Positions 35,589 through 44,388 of a DNA stretch of 64,000 nucleotides are shown in pieces. Position 1 is the stretch's first letter, and each line of letters starts with the position of its first letter. The translations under genes were made by a program, and so were the position numbers. The DNA comes from Streptomyces nymphaeiformis (lineage in GTDB: Bacteria; Actinomycetota; Actinomycetes; Streptomycetales; Streptomycetaceae): NCBI RefSeq assembly GCF_014203895.1, contig NZ_JACHJY010000004.1:558001-622000 (forward strand), in the 5' to 3' direction. The notes beneath the pieces were generated by a model, which ran no database searches, was not told the DNA's origin, and saw only the letters and a list, made by a program, of their open reading frames with translations.

Positions 35589-36020
35589 GGTGTGGCTTTC
35601 TCCCGATCGCGGCTGCTGTATCGGGCGCGAGCCTAGCCGCACCGGCGCCCGCCACGGTTCAGGCGGGGCGCGCGAGGCCACGGGCGTGCGGTACGGCCGC
35701 GCCGGGTGGTACGGGGAGGGGCGCGGCTCCGGCTGCGCCTGCGACACGGCTGCGCCCGCGGTGCGGGGCCGGTAGGGCCGGAGCCGCGGTGCGCCCGCTC
35801 CCGTCGTGCGGAGGCGCAGGCCGCGCAGCCCGCGTCCGTCGCCTCCCGGCGTCCGTCGCCTCCCGGCGTCCGTCGTCTCCCCGCGTCCGTCGCCTCCCGG
35901 CGTCCGTCGCCTCCCGGCGTCCGTCGCCTCCCGGCGTCCGTCGCCTCCCGGCGTCCGTCGCCTCCCGGTGTCCCGCCGCCCCCCGGTGCCCCGTTGCTCC
36001 CCGCCGTCCGTGAGGGCCCG
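35589..36020. repeat. Intergenic region with 17-bp tandem repeats
   Basis: No gene is supported. Between 35834 and 35969 there are eight head-to-tail copies of GTCCGTCGCCTCCCGGC (17 bp), the third degenerate, followed by decaying copies to about 36003. Because 17 is not a multiple of three, every frame through it changes with copy number, which argues against coding. The array ends just before the ATP-binding gene stop. Confidence 0.9.
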
Positions 36021-36536
36021 TCAGTCCAGGTCGTCGTACGCGTCCAGGAAGTCGAAGCTCGAACCGCCGCCGACGCGGGTCGCGAAGTCCTCGCGGCGGT
36101 GGCCTTCGGTGACCACCACCCAGACCGTGACCTCGCCGGTCGCGCTGTCCCGTACGCCCCAGTCCTGGGCCAGCGCGCCGATGATGTTCAGCCCGCGGCC
36201 GCCCCGCGCCGTGACCGAGGGCGTCGACGGGACGGGCCTGGTCGGGCCGCCGCCGTCGGTCACCTCGACCCGCAGGCCGCCCGCCGGGTCGACCCGCCAG
36301 GCCGCCCGCACATCGCCCTCGCCCCGCTCCGCGTGCCCCAGCGGCCTGCCGTACCGACAGGCATTGCTGAGCAGCTCGGAAAGGATCAGCACCGCGTCGT
36401 CGACGACCGATTCGGCCACCCCGCTGCGGTACAGCTCGTCCCGCATCCGGTGTCGCGCCTCACCCACGCCCGCAGGGCCATGGGGTACGGCCATGCTCGA
36501 CGACGTGGGCACCTCCTGTGCCACCACCAACGCCAC
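36021..36536 (-). CDS. Anti-sigma/RsbW-like ATP-binding protein (171 aa)
   Basis: Stand-alone GHKL ATPase. N-box VLILSELLSNACRYG, G1 VEVTDGGGP and G2 GGRGLNIIGALAQDW are intact. The N-terminal motif VAQEVPTSSSMAVPHGPAG is typical of this Streptomyces family. GTG 36536 is chosen over ATG 36485 because an ideal AAAGGAGG lies eight bases upstream and the motif is then included. It is the second such ATPase in the window; no cognate sigma factor is adjacent. Confidence 0.9.
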   Translation of the reverse strand: MALVVAQEVPTSSSMAVPHGPAGVGEARHRMRDELYRSGVAESVVDDAVLILSELLSNACRYGRPLGHAERGEGDVRAAWRVDPAGGLRVEVTDGGGPTRPVPSTPSVTARGGRGLNIIGALAQDWGVRDSATGEVTVWVVVTEGHRREDFATRVGGGSSFDFLDAYDDLD

Positions 36537-36727
36537 CCCCGAGACCTCCTTTGCCCCACGCCACGGTGTGGATGCCCCAATGGCCTGGACCGGAAACCGG
36601 CCAATCCGTGTGGGATGAGGCACTCGTGACGATCGCGTACGCACGGAACGCGCCGGTGCACACCCCATGAGGCGTGTTGTCCCCTGTGACGGACGGGAAA
36701 CCAGTGACGCGAGAGGCGCCCCGGAGC

Positions 36728-37549
36728 TCAGTCGCGGCCCAGCTGGGCCAGTACCTGCTTCGGGCGGTTGGTGATGATCGCGTCCACGCCGAGCCGCTCG
36801 CAGAGCTCGACGTCCTCCGCCTCGTCCACCGTCCACACGTGGACCTGGTGCCCGGCCTTCTGCAGCCGCAGGATCACCGCGGGATGGTGCCGGACGATCC
36901 GGATCGACGGACCCGCGATGCGCGCGCCCGCGGGAAGCCGTCCGTCGCGCAGGCGCGGCGAGACGAACTGGGCGAGCGAGACGGTGGGCAGCGTCGGCGC
37001 CGCGGCCGCGATCCGGTGCAGGGACCGCGCCGAGAAGCTCATGACGCGTACGGGGGACTCGGCGGCGGACGCGGGCGCGTCCAGGCCGAAACGCTTCAGG
37101 AGCTGGAGCAGCCGCTCCTCCACCTGCCCGGCCCAGCGGGTCGGGTGCTTCGTCTCGATGGCCAGCTCGATCCGGCGCCCCGCGTCGGAGACCAGCTCCA
37201 GGAGCCGCTCCAGGGTGAGGACGGACGTGAGTCCGGAGTCCCGCCAGTCGGGGCTCTCGCCGGAGTCGTCCCGGCCCTTCCAGGTCCCGAAGTCGAGGGC
37301 CGCGAGGTCGGCGAGTTCGAGCGCGGACACGGCGCCGCGGCCGTTCGACGTGCGGTCGACGCGCCGGTCGTGGACGCAGACGAGATGGCCGTCGGCGGTG
37401 AGCCGGACGTCGCACTCCAGGGCGTCGGCGCCGTCCTCGATGGCCTTCACATAGGCGGCCAGGGTGTGTTCCGGTGCGTCCTCGGACGCGCCTCGGTGGG
37501 CGACGACCTGGAGGGGGACGCGGTTCGGGTGCTGCCGTGCGTGAGTCAC
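36728..37549 (-). CDS. Glycerophosphodiester phosphodiesterase (GDPD, 273 aa)
   Basis: Cytoplasmic-type GDPD that hydrolyses deacylated phospholipids to glycerol 3-phosphate and alcohol. AHRGASEDAPEHTLAAY and ALECDVRLTADGHLVCVHD contain the catalytic His pair and the Glu/Asp metal ligands; ELAIETKHPTR and the TIM-barrel end VHVWTVDEAED complete the fold. GTG 37549 lies at the domain start and has no ribosome-binding site; a TATATAAGG element about 60 bp upstream could be the -10 region. The frame upstream to 37636 is unlikely. Confidence 0.92.
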   Translation of the reverse strand: MTHARQHPNRVPLQVVAHRGASEDAPEHTLAAYVKAIEDGADALECDVRLTADGHLVCVHDRRVDRTSNGRGAVSALELADLAALDFGTWKGRDDSGESPDWRDSGLTSVLTLERLLELVSDAGRRIELAIETKHPTRWAGQVEERLLQLLKRFGLDAPASAAESPVRVMSFSARSLHRIAAAAPTLPTVSLAQFVSPRLRDGRLPAGARIAGPSIRIVRHHPAVILRLQKAGHQVHVWTVDEAEDVELCERLGVDAIITNRPKQVLAQLGRD

Positions 37550-37746
37550 CGCGTCATGGTGCCATTGGCGGGGCGGCGCGGGCACCTCGGAGGCTGTCCG
37601 TTCTGTCCTTATATAAAGGATGGGGTGCCAATGCACAGCTCCGCCTTACAGCGGCCTGACGTCCTGTGGGAAAAGCTGGTGCAGCACCCTGGAGCCCGTA
37701 CGAGCACGTACACCAGACCCCGCGCAGTCAACGAGGAGAGCGAGCT

Positions 37747-39177
37747 GTGAGCACCGAGAACGAGGGCACGCCGGTTCCGGCGGACCCGGCTGCGCCGTCC
37801 ACCCCTCCGACGCCGCCGTCCATGGAGAAGCCCGCGGCGGAGCCGGCCCCGCAGGCCGCCGCCCCGCAGGAGGACGAGCCGACGGCGGTCCAGGCCCCGG
37901 TCCCGTCCCCCGCCCCTGACCAGACGCCCGCCGCCGCGCCCGCGCCCGCCCCCGCGGCCGCCGCGCCCGCCGGTGGCTGGCCGCCGCCCCCGCCGGCCGT
38001 CCCGGCCTGGGGCGCCCCGCACCCGCCCGTGCCCCCCGCTCCCGAGGCCCCGCGCCGGCGGATCGGCGGCCTCGTCGCGGCGGTGCTCGTCGCGTCGCTC
38101 GTCGCGGGCGGCATCGGCGGCGGCATCGGCTACTGGGCGGCCGAGCGCGGCGACAACGGCTTCAGCTCGACGACGGTCTCCTCGGGCCAGGCCCCGGCCT
38201 CGTTCAAGCGCGACCCGGGGACGGTCGCCGCGGTCGCGGCGAAGGCCCTGCCGAGCGTGGTCACCATCCAGGCGAAGTCCGGCGGCCAGGACGGCGAGGG
38301 CGGTACGGGCACGGGCTTCGTCTACGACCAGGAAGGCCACATCGTCACCAACAACCACGTGGTGGCGTCGGCGGCGGACGGCGGCACGCTGTCCGTGACG
38401 TTCTCGGACGGCAAGACGTACGACGCGGAGGTCGTCGGCCGGGCACAGGGCTACGACGTGGCGGTCATCAAGCTGAAGGCCGCCCCGAAGGGGCTGACGC
38501 CGCTGCCGCTCGGGGACTCCGACAAGGTGGCGGTCGGCGACTCGACCATCGCGATCGGCGCCCCCTTCGGCCTGTCGAACACGGTGACGACCGGCATCGT
38601 CAGCGCCAAGAACCGCCCGGTGGCCTCGGGCGACGGTTCCGGCGGCAGCAACTCGTACATGAGCGCGCTGCAGACGGACGCCTCGATCAACCCGGGCAAC
38701 TCCGGCGGGCCGCTGCTCGACGCGAGCGGCGCGGTGATCGGCATCAACTCGGCCATCCAGTCGACCAGCGGCGGCGGTTTCGGCCAGTCGCAGGCGGGCT
38801 CGATCGGCCTCGGCTTCGCGATCCCGGTCAACCAGGCGAAGAACGTGGCCCAGCAGCTGATCAAGACGGGCAAGCCGGTGTACCCGGTGATCGGCGCGAC
38901 CGTGAACATGAACGAGAAGGGCCAGGGCGCGACGATCGCCGGCCAGGGCTCCGGCGGCACGCCGTCGGTCACGCCCAACGGCCCGGCGGCGAAGGCGGGC
39001 CTGAAGGCCGGCGACGTGATCACGGCCTTCGGCGACCACCCGATCGACAGCGGCCCGACCCTGATCAGTGAGATCTGGACGTACAAGCCGGGCGACGCGG
39101 TGAAGATCACCTACGAGCGCGACGGCAAGACCGCCACGGCCACGGTGACCCTCGGCGAGCGCACCGGCGACAGCTGA
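37747..39177 (+). CDS. HtrA/DegP-like serine protease with PDZ domain (476 aa)
   Basis: Membrane-anchored extracytoplasmic quality-control protease (S1C). Pro/Ala-rich cytoplasmic N-terminus of about 100 residues, one transmembrane helix (GGLVAAVLVASLVAGGIGGG), trypsin-like domain with the triad His in VTNNHVV, Asp in YDVAVIKL and Ser in NPGNSGGPL, then a C-terminal PDZ domain (GPAAKAGLKAGDVITAFGDH). GTG 37747 is preceded by GGAG. It diverges from the GDPD gene and ends in a strong terminator. Confidence 0.95.
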   Translation: MSTENEGTPVPADPAAPSTPPTPPSMEKPAAEPAPQAAAPQEDEPTAVQAPVPSPAPDQTPAAAPAPAPAAAAPAGGWPPPPPAVPAWGAPHPPVPPAPEAPRRRIGGLVAAVLVASLVAGGIGGGIGYWAAERGDNGFSSTTVSSGQAPASFKRDPGTVAAVAAKALPSVVTIQAKSGGQDGEGGTGTGFVYDQEGHIVTNNHVVASAADGGTLSVTFSDGKTYDAEVVGRAQGYDVAVIKLKAAPKGLTPLPLGDSDKVAVGDSTIAIGAPFGLSNTVTTGIVSAKNRPVASGDGSGGSNSYMSALQTDASINPGNSGGPLLDASGAVIGINSAIQSTSGGGFGQSQAGSIGLGFAIPVNQAKNVAQQLIKTGKPVYPVIGATVNMNEKGQGATIAGQGSGGTPSVTPNGPAAKAGLKAGDVITAFGDHPIDSGPTLISEIWTYKPGDAVKITYERDGKTATATVTLGERTGDS

Positions 39178-39183
39178 CCGGAG

Positions 39184-39215
39184 CGGGGGTGCACCGGCCG
39201 TCCGGTGCACCCCCC
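39184..39215. terminator. Hairpin terminator
   Basis: Perfect stem GGGGGTGCACCGG / CCGGTGCACCCCC with a CCGT loop, between the convergent protease and MHYT genes. Confidence 0.88.
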
Positions 39216-39221
39216 GTGCCG

Positions 39222-40067
39222 TCACACCCGCCGGTCGTCCGCCGGCCACGCGCTCGTCGCCGCGGACCCGGCGCCGCCGAACCCTCCGGCTCCCCCGATC
39301 TCGCCGATGTCGATCCGGGGGGCGTACGCCGGCTCGTCCTCGCCCATGATCAGCATGGGGTCGAGCATCACGACGGCCGCGGCGAGGACCAGGAAGATCA
39401 GCGGGCCGACCAGCATCGGCAGCACGTCGGGGAGCGACGAGCCCACGGCCGCGTGCGTGGCGTGGTCCACGCGCACGCTGAGGGCGGCCATGCCGGTGTA
39501 GTGCATGCCGGTCACGGCGACGCCCATGACGACACTCGCGCCCAGGCTGGCGAGGAAGCCGCGGATCGAGACCGCGGCCCACAGCGCGGCGGTCGCCGCG
39601 ACGACGGCGATGACCACGGACAGGGCGACGACGGCCGGGTCGTACAGCAGTCGGCCGCCCATCCGCATCGCCGCCATGCCGAGGTAGTGCATGCCGGCGA
39701 CCCCGAGCCCGGTGAGCGCGCCCGCGAGCAGCAGCGGGGCGGGCCGGGTGCCGCGGTAGCCGACGATGAAGACGCCGATGCCCACGACGACCACGGCCAC
39801 GAGCAGGCTGAGGAAGGTCAGTCCGGCGTCGTACGCGATCGAGGTCTCCCGCACCTGGAAGCCGAGCATGGCGATGAAGTGCATGGTCCAGATGCCGCAG
39901 CCGATGGAGGCCGCTCCGAGCGCCAGCCAACCGGGCTTGCGCCGCTGCTCGGTACGGAGGGACCTGACCGTGCAGCGGAGTCCCAGTGCGCTTCCGAGGC
40001 AGGCCATCACGTACCCCATCAAGGGGGTGACCATGCCGTAACTGAAGCCGTCGATCGTGCCGTGCAC
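39222..40067 (-). CDS. MHYT-domain integral membrane sensor (281 aa)
   Basis: Seven-helix membrane protein with three MHYT-type motifs: IWTMHFIAML, VAGMHYLGMA and VTGMHYTGMA. The family is proposed to bind copper through these Met/His residues and sense a diatomic gas. There is no cyclase or kinase output domain, so it is the stand-alone actinobacterial form; the C-terminus is a short Gly-rich tail. GTG 40067 is preceded by GAAGGG at seven bases. Confidence 0.93.
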   Translation of the reverse strand: MHGTIDGFSYGMVTPLMGYVMACLGSALGLRCTVRSLRTEQRRKPGWLALGAASIGCGIWTMHFIAMLGFQVRETSIAYDAGLTFLSLLVAVVVVGIGVFIVGYRGTRPAPLLLAGALTGLGVAGMHYLGMAAMRMGGRLLYDPAVVALSVVIAVVAATAALWAAVSIRGFLASLGASVVMGVAVTGMHYTGMAALSVRVDHATHAAVGSSLPDVLPMLVGPLIFLVLAAAVVMLDPMLIMGEDEPAYAPRIDIGEIGGAGGFGGAGSAATSAWPADDRRV

Positions 40068-40229
40068 CCTGCAGCCCTTCGCGAATCGCCCAAGCGACCC
40101 ATATGTGGAGATCTTGTGAACAAGGGACTTTAACCCGGTTCTGGATCACCCCCACACCTCGCTCATCGCGGCCCCGCCTCCTCAGCCGGTACGCTGTAGC
40201 CCGCTCCGCCCCAGGTGGGCCGGGGCGAA

Positions 40230-40319
40230 GGTGGGTTGCCCGAGCGGCCTAAGGGAACGGTCTTGAAAACCGTCGTGGCAGCGATGTCACCGTGGGTTCA
40301 AATCCCACACCCACCGCCA
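40230..40319 (+). tRNA. tRNA-Ser (anticodon TGA), CCA encoded
   Basis: Complete class II tRNA. The acceptor stem GGTGGGT/ACCCACC, D-arm, anticodon loop CTTGAAA (anticodon TGA, reads UCA and UCG codons), a long variable arm GTGGC-AGCGAT-GTCAC and T-arm GTGGGTTCAAATCCCAC are all present, with discriminator G and encoded CCA (40317-40319). Its 3' part from 40261 is the left copy of the AICE attachment repeat, so the present 3' end was supplied by the element. Confidence 0.97.
40261..40317 (+). repeat. attL (left attachment repeat, completes tRNA-Ser)
   Basis: 57 bp matching 58837-58893 except T/A at 40276 and A/T at 40289. It spans the anticodon loop to the 3' end of the tRNA. Confidence 0.95.
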
Positions 40320-40340
40320 GGTCAGAGAACGTGCTGATCA

Positions 40341-40372
40341 GAAGGGGTGTCCCGATTGAGGGGCACCCCTTC
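40341..40372 (+). terminator. Element-borne hairpin after tRNA-Ser
   Basis: GAAGGGGTG and CACCCCTTC form a 9-bp stem 22 bp after the tRNA. It replaces the host terminator, now displaced to 58901-58937. Confidence 0.8.
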
Positions 40373-40427
40373 GGCATGGGTCCTGTCTCACCCTGGATCG
40401 CCTGTGTGCCGCTTTGGATCACCGTGT

Positions 40428-40448
40428 GTGGACCAGGCGTGGACCACG
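40428..40448. repeat. Putative Int arm-type site, left (contains tandem TGGACCA)
   Basis: A 21-bp sequence in which TGGACCA occurs twice, 111 bp inside the core repeat. It matches 58745-58765 at 20 of 21 bases and in the same orientation. Paired near-identical sites flanking the core are what integrase arm-binding sites look like, as in pSAM2. Confidence 0.6.
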
Positions 40449-40517
40449 GTCCACCGGGCCGCAGTGCGTTGACCTGCACGTATATCGGCGCGGGGTCACC
40501 CTGGGGAATGTGGGCGG

Positions 40518-41102
40518 TCAGATGGTCGCTGGTCGCTCGGCTACCGCACGTCGTGCCGCTTCCACCAACTCGCCATGGACGTGACCAAGCTGCTCGCGGA
40601 GCCGCCCCTCGTCTGCTTGCTCAGCAGCCACCCTCTGGCTGTCTGTGGCCAGGAATGCGTCCATCCAGCGGTCCAAGCACTCCTTGTGGTCCTCCACTTG
40701 GAGCCGGAGAGCGCGGGCAGGCTGTAGGACGTCCTCAGAGACCAACAGCCGCAACTGGAAGTAGGTGTTCCTGATATCGGAGACCGCTTGCCCGATGGCA
40801 CTTCCCATCTCGCCTGAGGCTGTGCTCTCGCCCTCCAATGCCCGGCTTATGTTTGACGCAGCGATCGCATACCTGTCGTACGCGGCTAGTAAGGCACGAC
40901 ATGACTCCAGACGTTGCCCACGAAGCCAATGCTCGTGGTTGATCGTTCCTTGATCATGTACCTGCCTGGCGGTGGCCCGTGCCGTCGTCTCTGCCCCGAG
41001 GCGGGCGCCCCTTGCCGCAGCGATGCCACCGACGGCGGCGCCGCTGATCGCACCCACGAGGCCAACCCCTGCGGTGATCAGTGCTACTAGTCCTTGGTCC
41101 AT
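40518..41102 (-). CDS. Hypothetical protein with N-terminal membrane segment (194 aa)
   Basis: An N-terminal glycine-rich hydrophobic helix (LVALITAGVGLVGAISGAAV) followed by a charged, helical cytoplasmic region (about residues 40-190) with likely coiled-coil character. No known family. ATG 41102 begins directly at the hydrophobic helix. It lies between attL and int and is bracketed by two similar hairpins (40341-40372 and 41157-41184), so it may be a cargo insertion next to the integrase. Confidence 0.7.
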   Translation of the reverse strand: MDQGLVALITAGVGLVGAISGAAVGGIAAARGARLGAETTARATARQVHDQGTINHEHWLRGQRLESCRALLAAYDRYAIAASNISRALEGESTASGEMGSAIGQAVSDIRNTYFQLRLLVSEDVLQPARALRLQVEDHKECLDRWMDAFLATDSQRVAAEQADEGRLREQLGHVHGELVEAARRAVAERPATI

Positions 41103-41156
41103 GAACGCAGGATGGAGGCAGGCGCCGCCGAGTGGATCTGGTTTCCGGAAAGTCAG

Positions 41157-41184
41157 AAGGGGTGCCCCGTATGGGACACCCCTT
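41157..41184. terminator. Hairpin downstream of int
   Basis: AAGGGGTG...CACCCCTT stem with an extended GC base; its context (TCAGAAGGGGTG) repeats that of the 40341-40372 hairpin. It probably ends the minus-strand int operon. Confidence 0.75.
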
Positions 41185-41199
41185 GATTGTTTGGTTGGA

Positions 41200-42594
41200 C
41201 TACTGGTCGTCGGCCTCTGCGAGGGCCCGCTCGATCTGCTGGTTTGCGTGGTGCTGGTTGCGGCGGATTGCCTTCGCGTAGAAGCGGAACAGCACGGCGA
41301 TGCTGTGGCCGGCGCGGCGGGCGACCTCGGCCGGGGAGACGCCGGACTCCAGCCAGAGGGAGACGCAGGCGGCGCGGAGTCCGTACGGGACCTCGGCGAG
41401 AGGCGTCTTGGCTTCTCGCTCGGTGAGGACGGCTTCCCGGGCGGCCTTCCAGATGTCGCCGTACTCCTTGCTGAGCAGGCCGCCGCTGCGGACAGCTCGG
41501 AAGAGTCGTCCGTCCTCGGCCGTACCGAACTCCTTGATGTGGTCACGGATCAGGCGGACGAGGACCGGGGGAATGGGCACCTCGCGGGTCGCGCGCCGGG
41601 CGCGCTTCTTGAGGCCGCGGGAGTCATACGACTCGCCCGAATCGGTCCAGCCGGAGCCGACACGCGCCGAGCTGGACGACAGGACGACTTGGCCCCAGCC
41701 CTCCTCGGGCAGGGTGAAGTCGGACGCCCGGAGCGTCACGGCCTCGCCGGGGCGGGTTGCCGCGTAGTAGATGCACCCGAAGAACGCCTTGAGGTGCCGT
41801 CCACGATCACCTTGTGCTCCTACGGCATCGATCAGCTTCCTGGCGAGAGCCGGGCCAGGCACGTATCGGAAATCGATCTCGTCGTCCGTCTCGGGCGGAG
41901 TCCAGTCCACCTTGGCCAGTGGCAGCGACGGCAGGCGTTCCAACTCGACGGCATAGCGAAGGCAGTTACTGAACACGGGCACCTTGCGGTTCACCGTGTT
42001 GTCCGCCGCAGCGGTGCCGTCCATCTTGCGGGCCAGCGCATCCAGGGCGGACCGGACGACCGCCGGTGTGTTCAAGGCCGAGATGTCCACGGACTTGCGT
42101 CCGATCCAGTCGAGGGCCGCCACGATGGGTTCCGGCGCTTCCTCGGCGTCGACGCGGGCCACGAGCTCGCCGTCCTGGTCGAGGACGAGGCGGAAGGCCC
42201 AGGAGTAGAGCGCGGCGCGGAGGACCCGGGGGGCGGGTGCCCCACGGTTGTCCTTGACCAGGCGAGGGGTGACCGTGGCCAAGGCGTCCGCGATGCTCGC
42301 ACGGTGCTTGGCCGAGGCGTTGGGCCACTTCATCGCCACGTACTCCCGAGCGTGGGCGAGCCAAGTCGGGGACTGGGCCGCCAGCACCTCCGAGGCCGGC
42401 AGGCCGGTCTCGGTGTCGAACTGCTCGCGATTGCGCAGCGCGGCCATCAACTCGGAACGCCGACCATCGGCCTGGGCCTTGAGCTTGTAGCTCTTGGAGA
42501 ACGGCTGGGCACCAACCCGCCAGCGCAGCTGGTAGGCGGCAGCGCGGTCAGGGCGCTTGCGGATGCTCCAGATCTTCACGTCGTACGTCAGCAC
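41200..42594 (-). CDS. int: Tyrosine site-specific integrase (464 aa)
   Basis: Phage/AICE-type tyrosine recombinase that integrates and excises the element at tRNA-Ser. The N-terminal arm-binding and core-binding regions span about residues 1-260. In the catalytic domain the first arginine is in YAATRPGEAV, the second arginine box is YGLRAACVSLW, followed by RRAGHSIAVLFRFYAK with the nucleophilic tyrosine. The usual H-x-x-R reads Y-G-L-R here, a substitution tolerated in several actinobacterial integrases. GTG 42594 overlaps the xis gene by 7 bp. Located next to attL, as expected. Confidence 0.96.
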   Translation of the reverse strand: MLTYDVKIWSIRKRPDRAAAYQLRWRVGAQPFSKSYKLKAQADGRRSELMAALRNREQFDTETGLPASEVLAAQSPTWLAHAREYVAMKWPNASAKHRASIADALATVTPRLVKDNRGAPAPRVLRAALYSWAFRLVLDQDGELVARVDAEEAPEPIVAALDWIGRKSVDISALNTPAVVRSALDALARKMDGTAAADNTVNRKVPVFSNCLRYAVELERLPSLPLAKVDWTPPETDDEIDFRYVPGPALARKLIDAVGAQGDRGRHLKAFFGCIYYAATRPGEAVTLRASDFTLPEEGWGQVVLSSSSARVGSGWTDSGESYDSRGLKKRARRATREVPIPPVLVRLIRDHIKEFGTAEDGRLFRAVRSGGLLSKEYGDIWKAAREAVLTEREAKTPLAEVPYGLRAACVSLWLESGVSPAEVARRAGHSIAVLFRFYAKAIRRNQHHANQQIERALAEADDQ

Positions 42595-42785
42595 GCGGAC
42601 ACCTCGCAGCCCTTGAACCAGGCGTCGAGGTCGGCCCGGCGGATGCGGAGCTGACCGTTGGGGAGCTTGAGGCAGCGGGGCGCGCTTCCACGTGCGCGGA
42701 GCCGGTAGAAGGCGGCCCGGGACATGCGCAGCTCTGCCAGGGTCTCCCCCAGGGTCAGCATGCGGGTGGTCGGTGCGGCGGTCAC
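42588..42785 (-). CDS. xis: Excisionase, MerR-like HTH (65 aa)
   Basis: Small winged-helix DNA-binding protein: LTLGETLAELRMSRAAFYRL, then RGSAPRCLKLPNGQLRIRRADLDAW, the DNA-binding/excisionase family pattern. GTG 42785 overlaps the repSA stop (GTGA) and its own end overlaps int by 7 bp, so rep, xis and int are translated together as in pSAM2. Role: directs the integrase toward excision. Confidence 0.93.
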   Translation of the reverse strand: MTAAPTTRMLTLGETLAELRMSRAAFYRLRARGSAPRCLKLPNGQLRIRRADLDAWFKGCEVSAC

Positions 42786-44251
42786 TGCCAGACCTCCCCT
42801 TCGGTCTTGGCCCGTTCCTTGTCGTCGCGGGCCTGGTTGATGTCGTGGCGGGTCTGGTTGGCGAGGAGTTCTTCGCCGGGGCGGTAGCCGGAGGCGAGGT
42901 AGGCCCAGGAGGACTCGGTGACGAGCACGGTGTTCGGGGCGGGTACGGGGTGGCCGGCGCGGACGCGGGCGGCGTCGGCCTGGGCGAGCCGCCAGGCGCG
43001 GCGGACGTCGCGCAGGGCGCCGAGGGTGGTGGAGTAGGCGCGGGACTTGGTGGAGAAGTGGCCGCGGAAGCCGAGCATGTGGGCCCACTTGCAGAGCTTG
43101 AGGTCCGCGAACTCGGGCAGGCCGCCCAGGTCCCAGGCGGTGCGGATCATCTGCCGGACGTGCCGGTGCACGGGCAGGTCCCGGAGGGATTCGGCCTGGC
43201 GGGTGCCATCGCAGTCAGGGCAGAGGTCCTTCACCCGTCCGCCGACCGTGCCCCGGCCGGAGCAGGTCCGGCAGATCAGGGACCGGTCCACGGTGCCGGA
43301 GTCCTCGGCGCTCTTGGTGGCGTACTTGGCGACGTACCCGGCCACGGCGGCGTCGGTGAGTTCGCCGTCGCCCAGGGCGGTGATCTCGTCGGCCCTGAAC
43401 TTCTTGCCCCACTTGATCTCCTGGTCGCCGACGGTGTCGGAGGCCACGGTGAGGGTGGTGCTCTTGATCACGGTGGCGATGGCGGTGCGCAGGTCGTCCA
43501 CGCCTGCCCAGGCCGGCGGGGCGCTGTTGTGGCCGTCGGGGCCGTCGAAGCGGACGACGGCGTGGAAGTGGACCAAGCCGCGCTGCTGGTACTCGGCGAC
43601 CTTGGCGAAGGAGACGCGCAGGAGCTGCTTCATGTCCTTCTGGGTGAGGCGGAAGTGGGCGGCCAGGGCGCGGCGGAGGTTGAGGGTGAAGCGTGCCCAC
43701 AGGGCTCCGGCGTGGGCGTTCCACAGCACGGCGCCGGTGTAGTCGTACGCCTTGGGGGTCAGCGGGGTGCCGAGTTCGGGGGCTCCCTCGGGGTGGTGGG
43801 TGCCGCAGCGGCAGGCGCGGGACTTGCCGTCCTTGTCGGTGGTCCGGTTGTGGACGGGGCCGAAGGAGGGGGCGGTGAGGGTGAGGAACACCCTGGGGTG
43901 CGTGCGGACGGTTTCGGGGACGTTCTTGCCGCCGCAGAGTCCGGCGCGGACGAGGTGGTAGGTGTCGGCGGCGTAGGTGCGGGAGCAGGCGGGGCAGCGG
44001 GAGGAGCGGCGGTTTCCGCAGGGGGTCAGGAGCCGTCCGGTCGGTTCGTCGCTGGTGGAGTACGAGCGGATCGTTTCGCCGGTGGTGTGGTCGCGGGTGG
44101 TGGTGTGGCCGACGAGGTTGATCGGTCGGGCGCAGCCGCGCAGGCGGGTGATCTGCTCGCGGGTGCGGTCGAAGTCGCCCAGGTTGGCCAGTTCGATCAG
44201 GTCCCGGACAGCGGGGCTGATCACGTGCCGCAGGTCGAGGTCGCGGGGCAT
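42782..44251 (-). CDS. repSA: RepSA-like rolling-circle replication initiator (489 aa)
   Basis: Initiates rolling-circle replication of the excised circle. Visible features are the metal-binding H-x-H in RGLVHFHAVVRFDG (motif 2 of Rep nickases), the likely catalytic tyrosine(s) in AAVAGYVAKYATKSAE, and several Cys pairs: SRCPACSRT near residue 85, SRACRCGTHH, and a DnaJ-like pair CRTCSGRGTVGG / CPDCDGT. Length and layout match AICE replication initiators. ATG 44251 follows AAAGGA. The nick site should lie within the element and was not pinpointed. Confidence 0.94.
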   Translation of the reverse strand: MPRDLDLRHVISPAVRDLIELANLGDFDRTREQITRLRGCARPINLVGHTTTRDHTTGETIRSYSTSDEPTGRLLTPCGNRRSSRCPACSRTYAADTYHLVRAGLCGGKNVPETVRTHPRVFLTLTAPSFGPVHNRTTDKDGKSRACRCGTHHPEGAPELGTPLTPKAYDYTGAVLWNAHAGALWARFTLNLRRALAAHFRLTQKDMKQLLRVSFAKVAEYQQRGLVHFHAVVRFDGPDGHNSAPPAWAGVDDLRTAIATVIKSTTLTVASDTVGDQEIKWGKKFRADEITALGDGELTDAAVAGYVAKYATKSAEDSGTVDRSLICRTCSGRGTVGGRVKDLCPDCDGTRQAESLRDLPVHRHVRQMIRTAWDLGGLPEFADLKLCKWAHMLGFRGHFSTKSRAYSTTLGALRDVRRAWRLAQADAARVRAGHPVPAPNTVLVTESSWAYLASGYRPGEELLANQTRHDINQARDDKERAKTEGEVWQ

Positions 44252-44388
44252 CGGCAGGAGGATCCTTTCCGCTGGTGGAAGGGCCCTCGGGCAGCACCGG
44301 GCGAGGGGCGGTGGTGCTGCCCGAGGGCATGACGGGTCAGGCCCAGGTGGGCCAGGGGTGGGGAAGGTGCCGGGAGGCCCGCGGAGGG

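Noticed and set aside
35834..35969. CRISPR array
   Set aside because: The 17-bp repeats are directly adjacent with no spacers and no cas genes are nearby.
40249..40479. Minus-strand frame over the tRNA-Ser gene ending in G-V-G-F-E-P-T-V-T-S-L-P-R-R-F-S
   Set aside because: This is the antisense reading of the tRNA, a well-known spurious protein family in databases.
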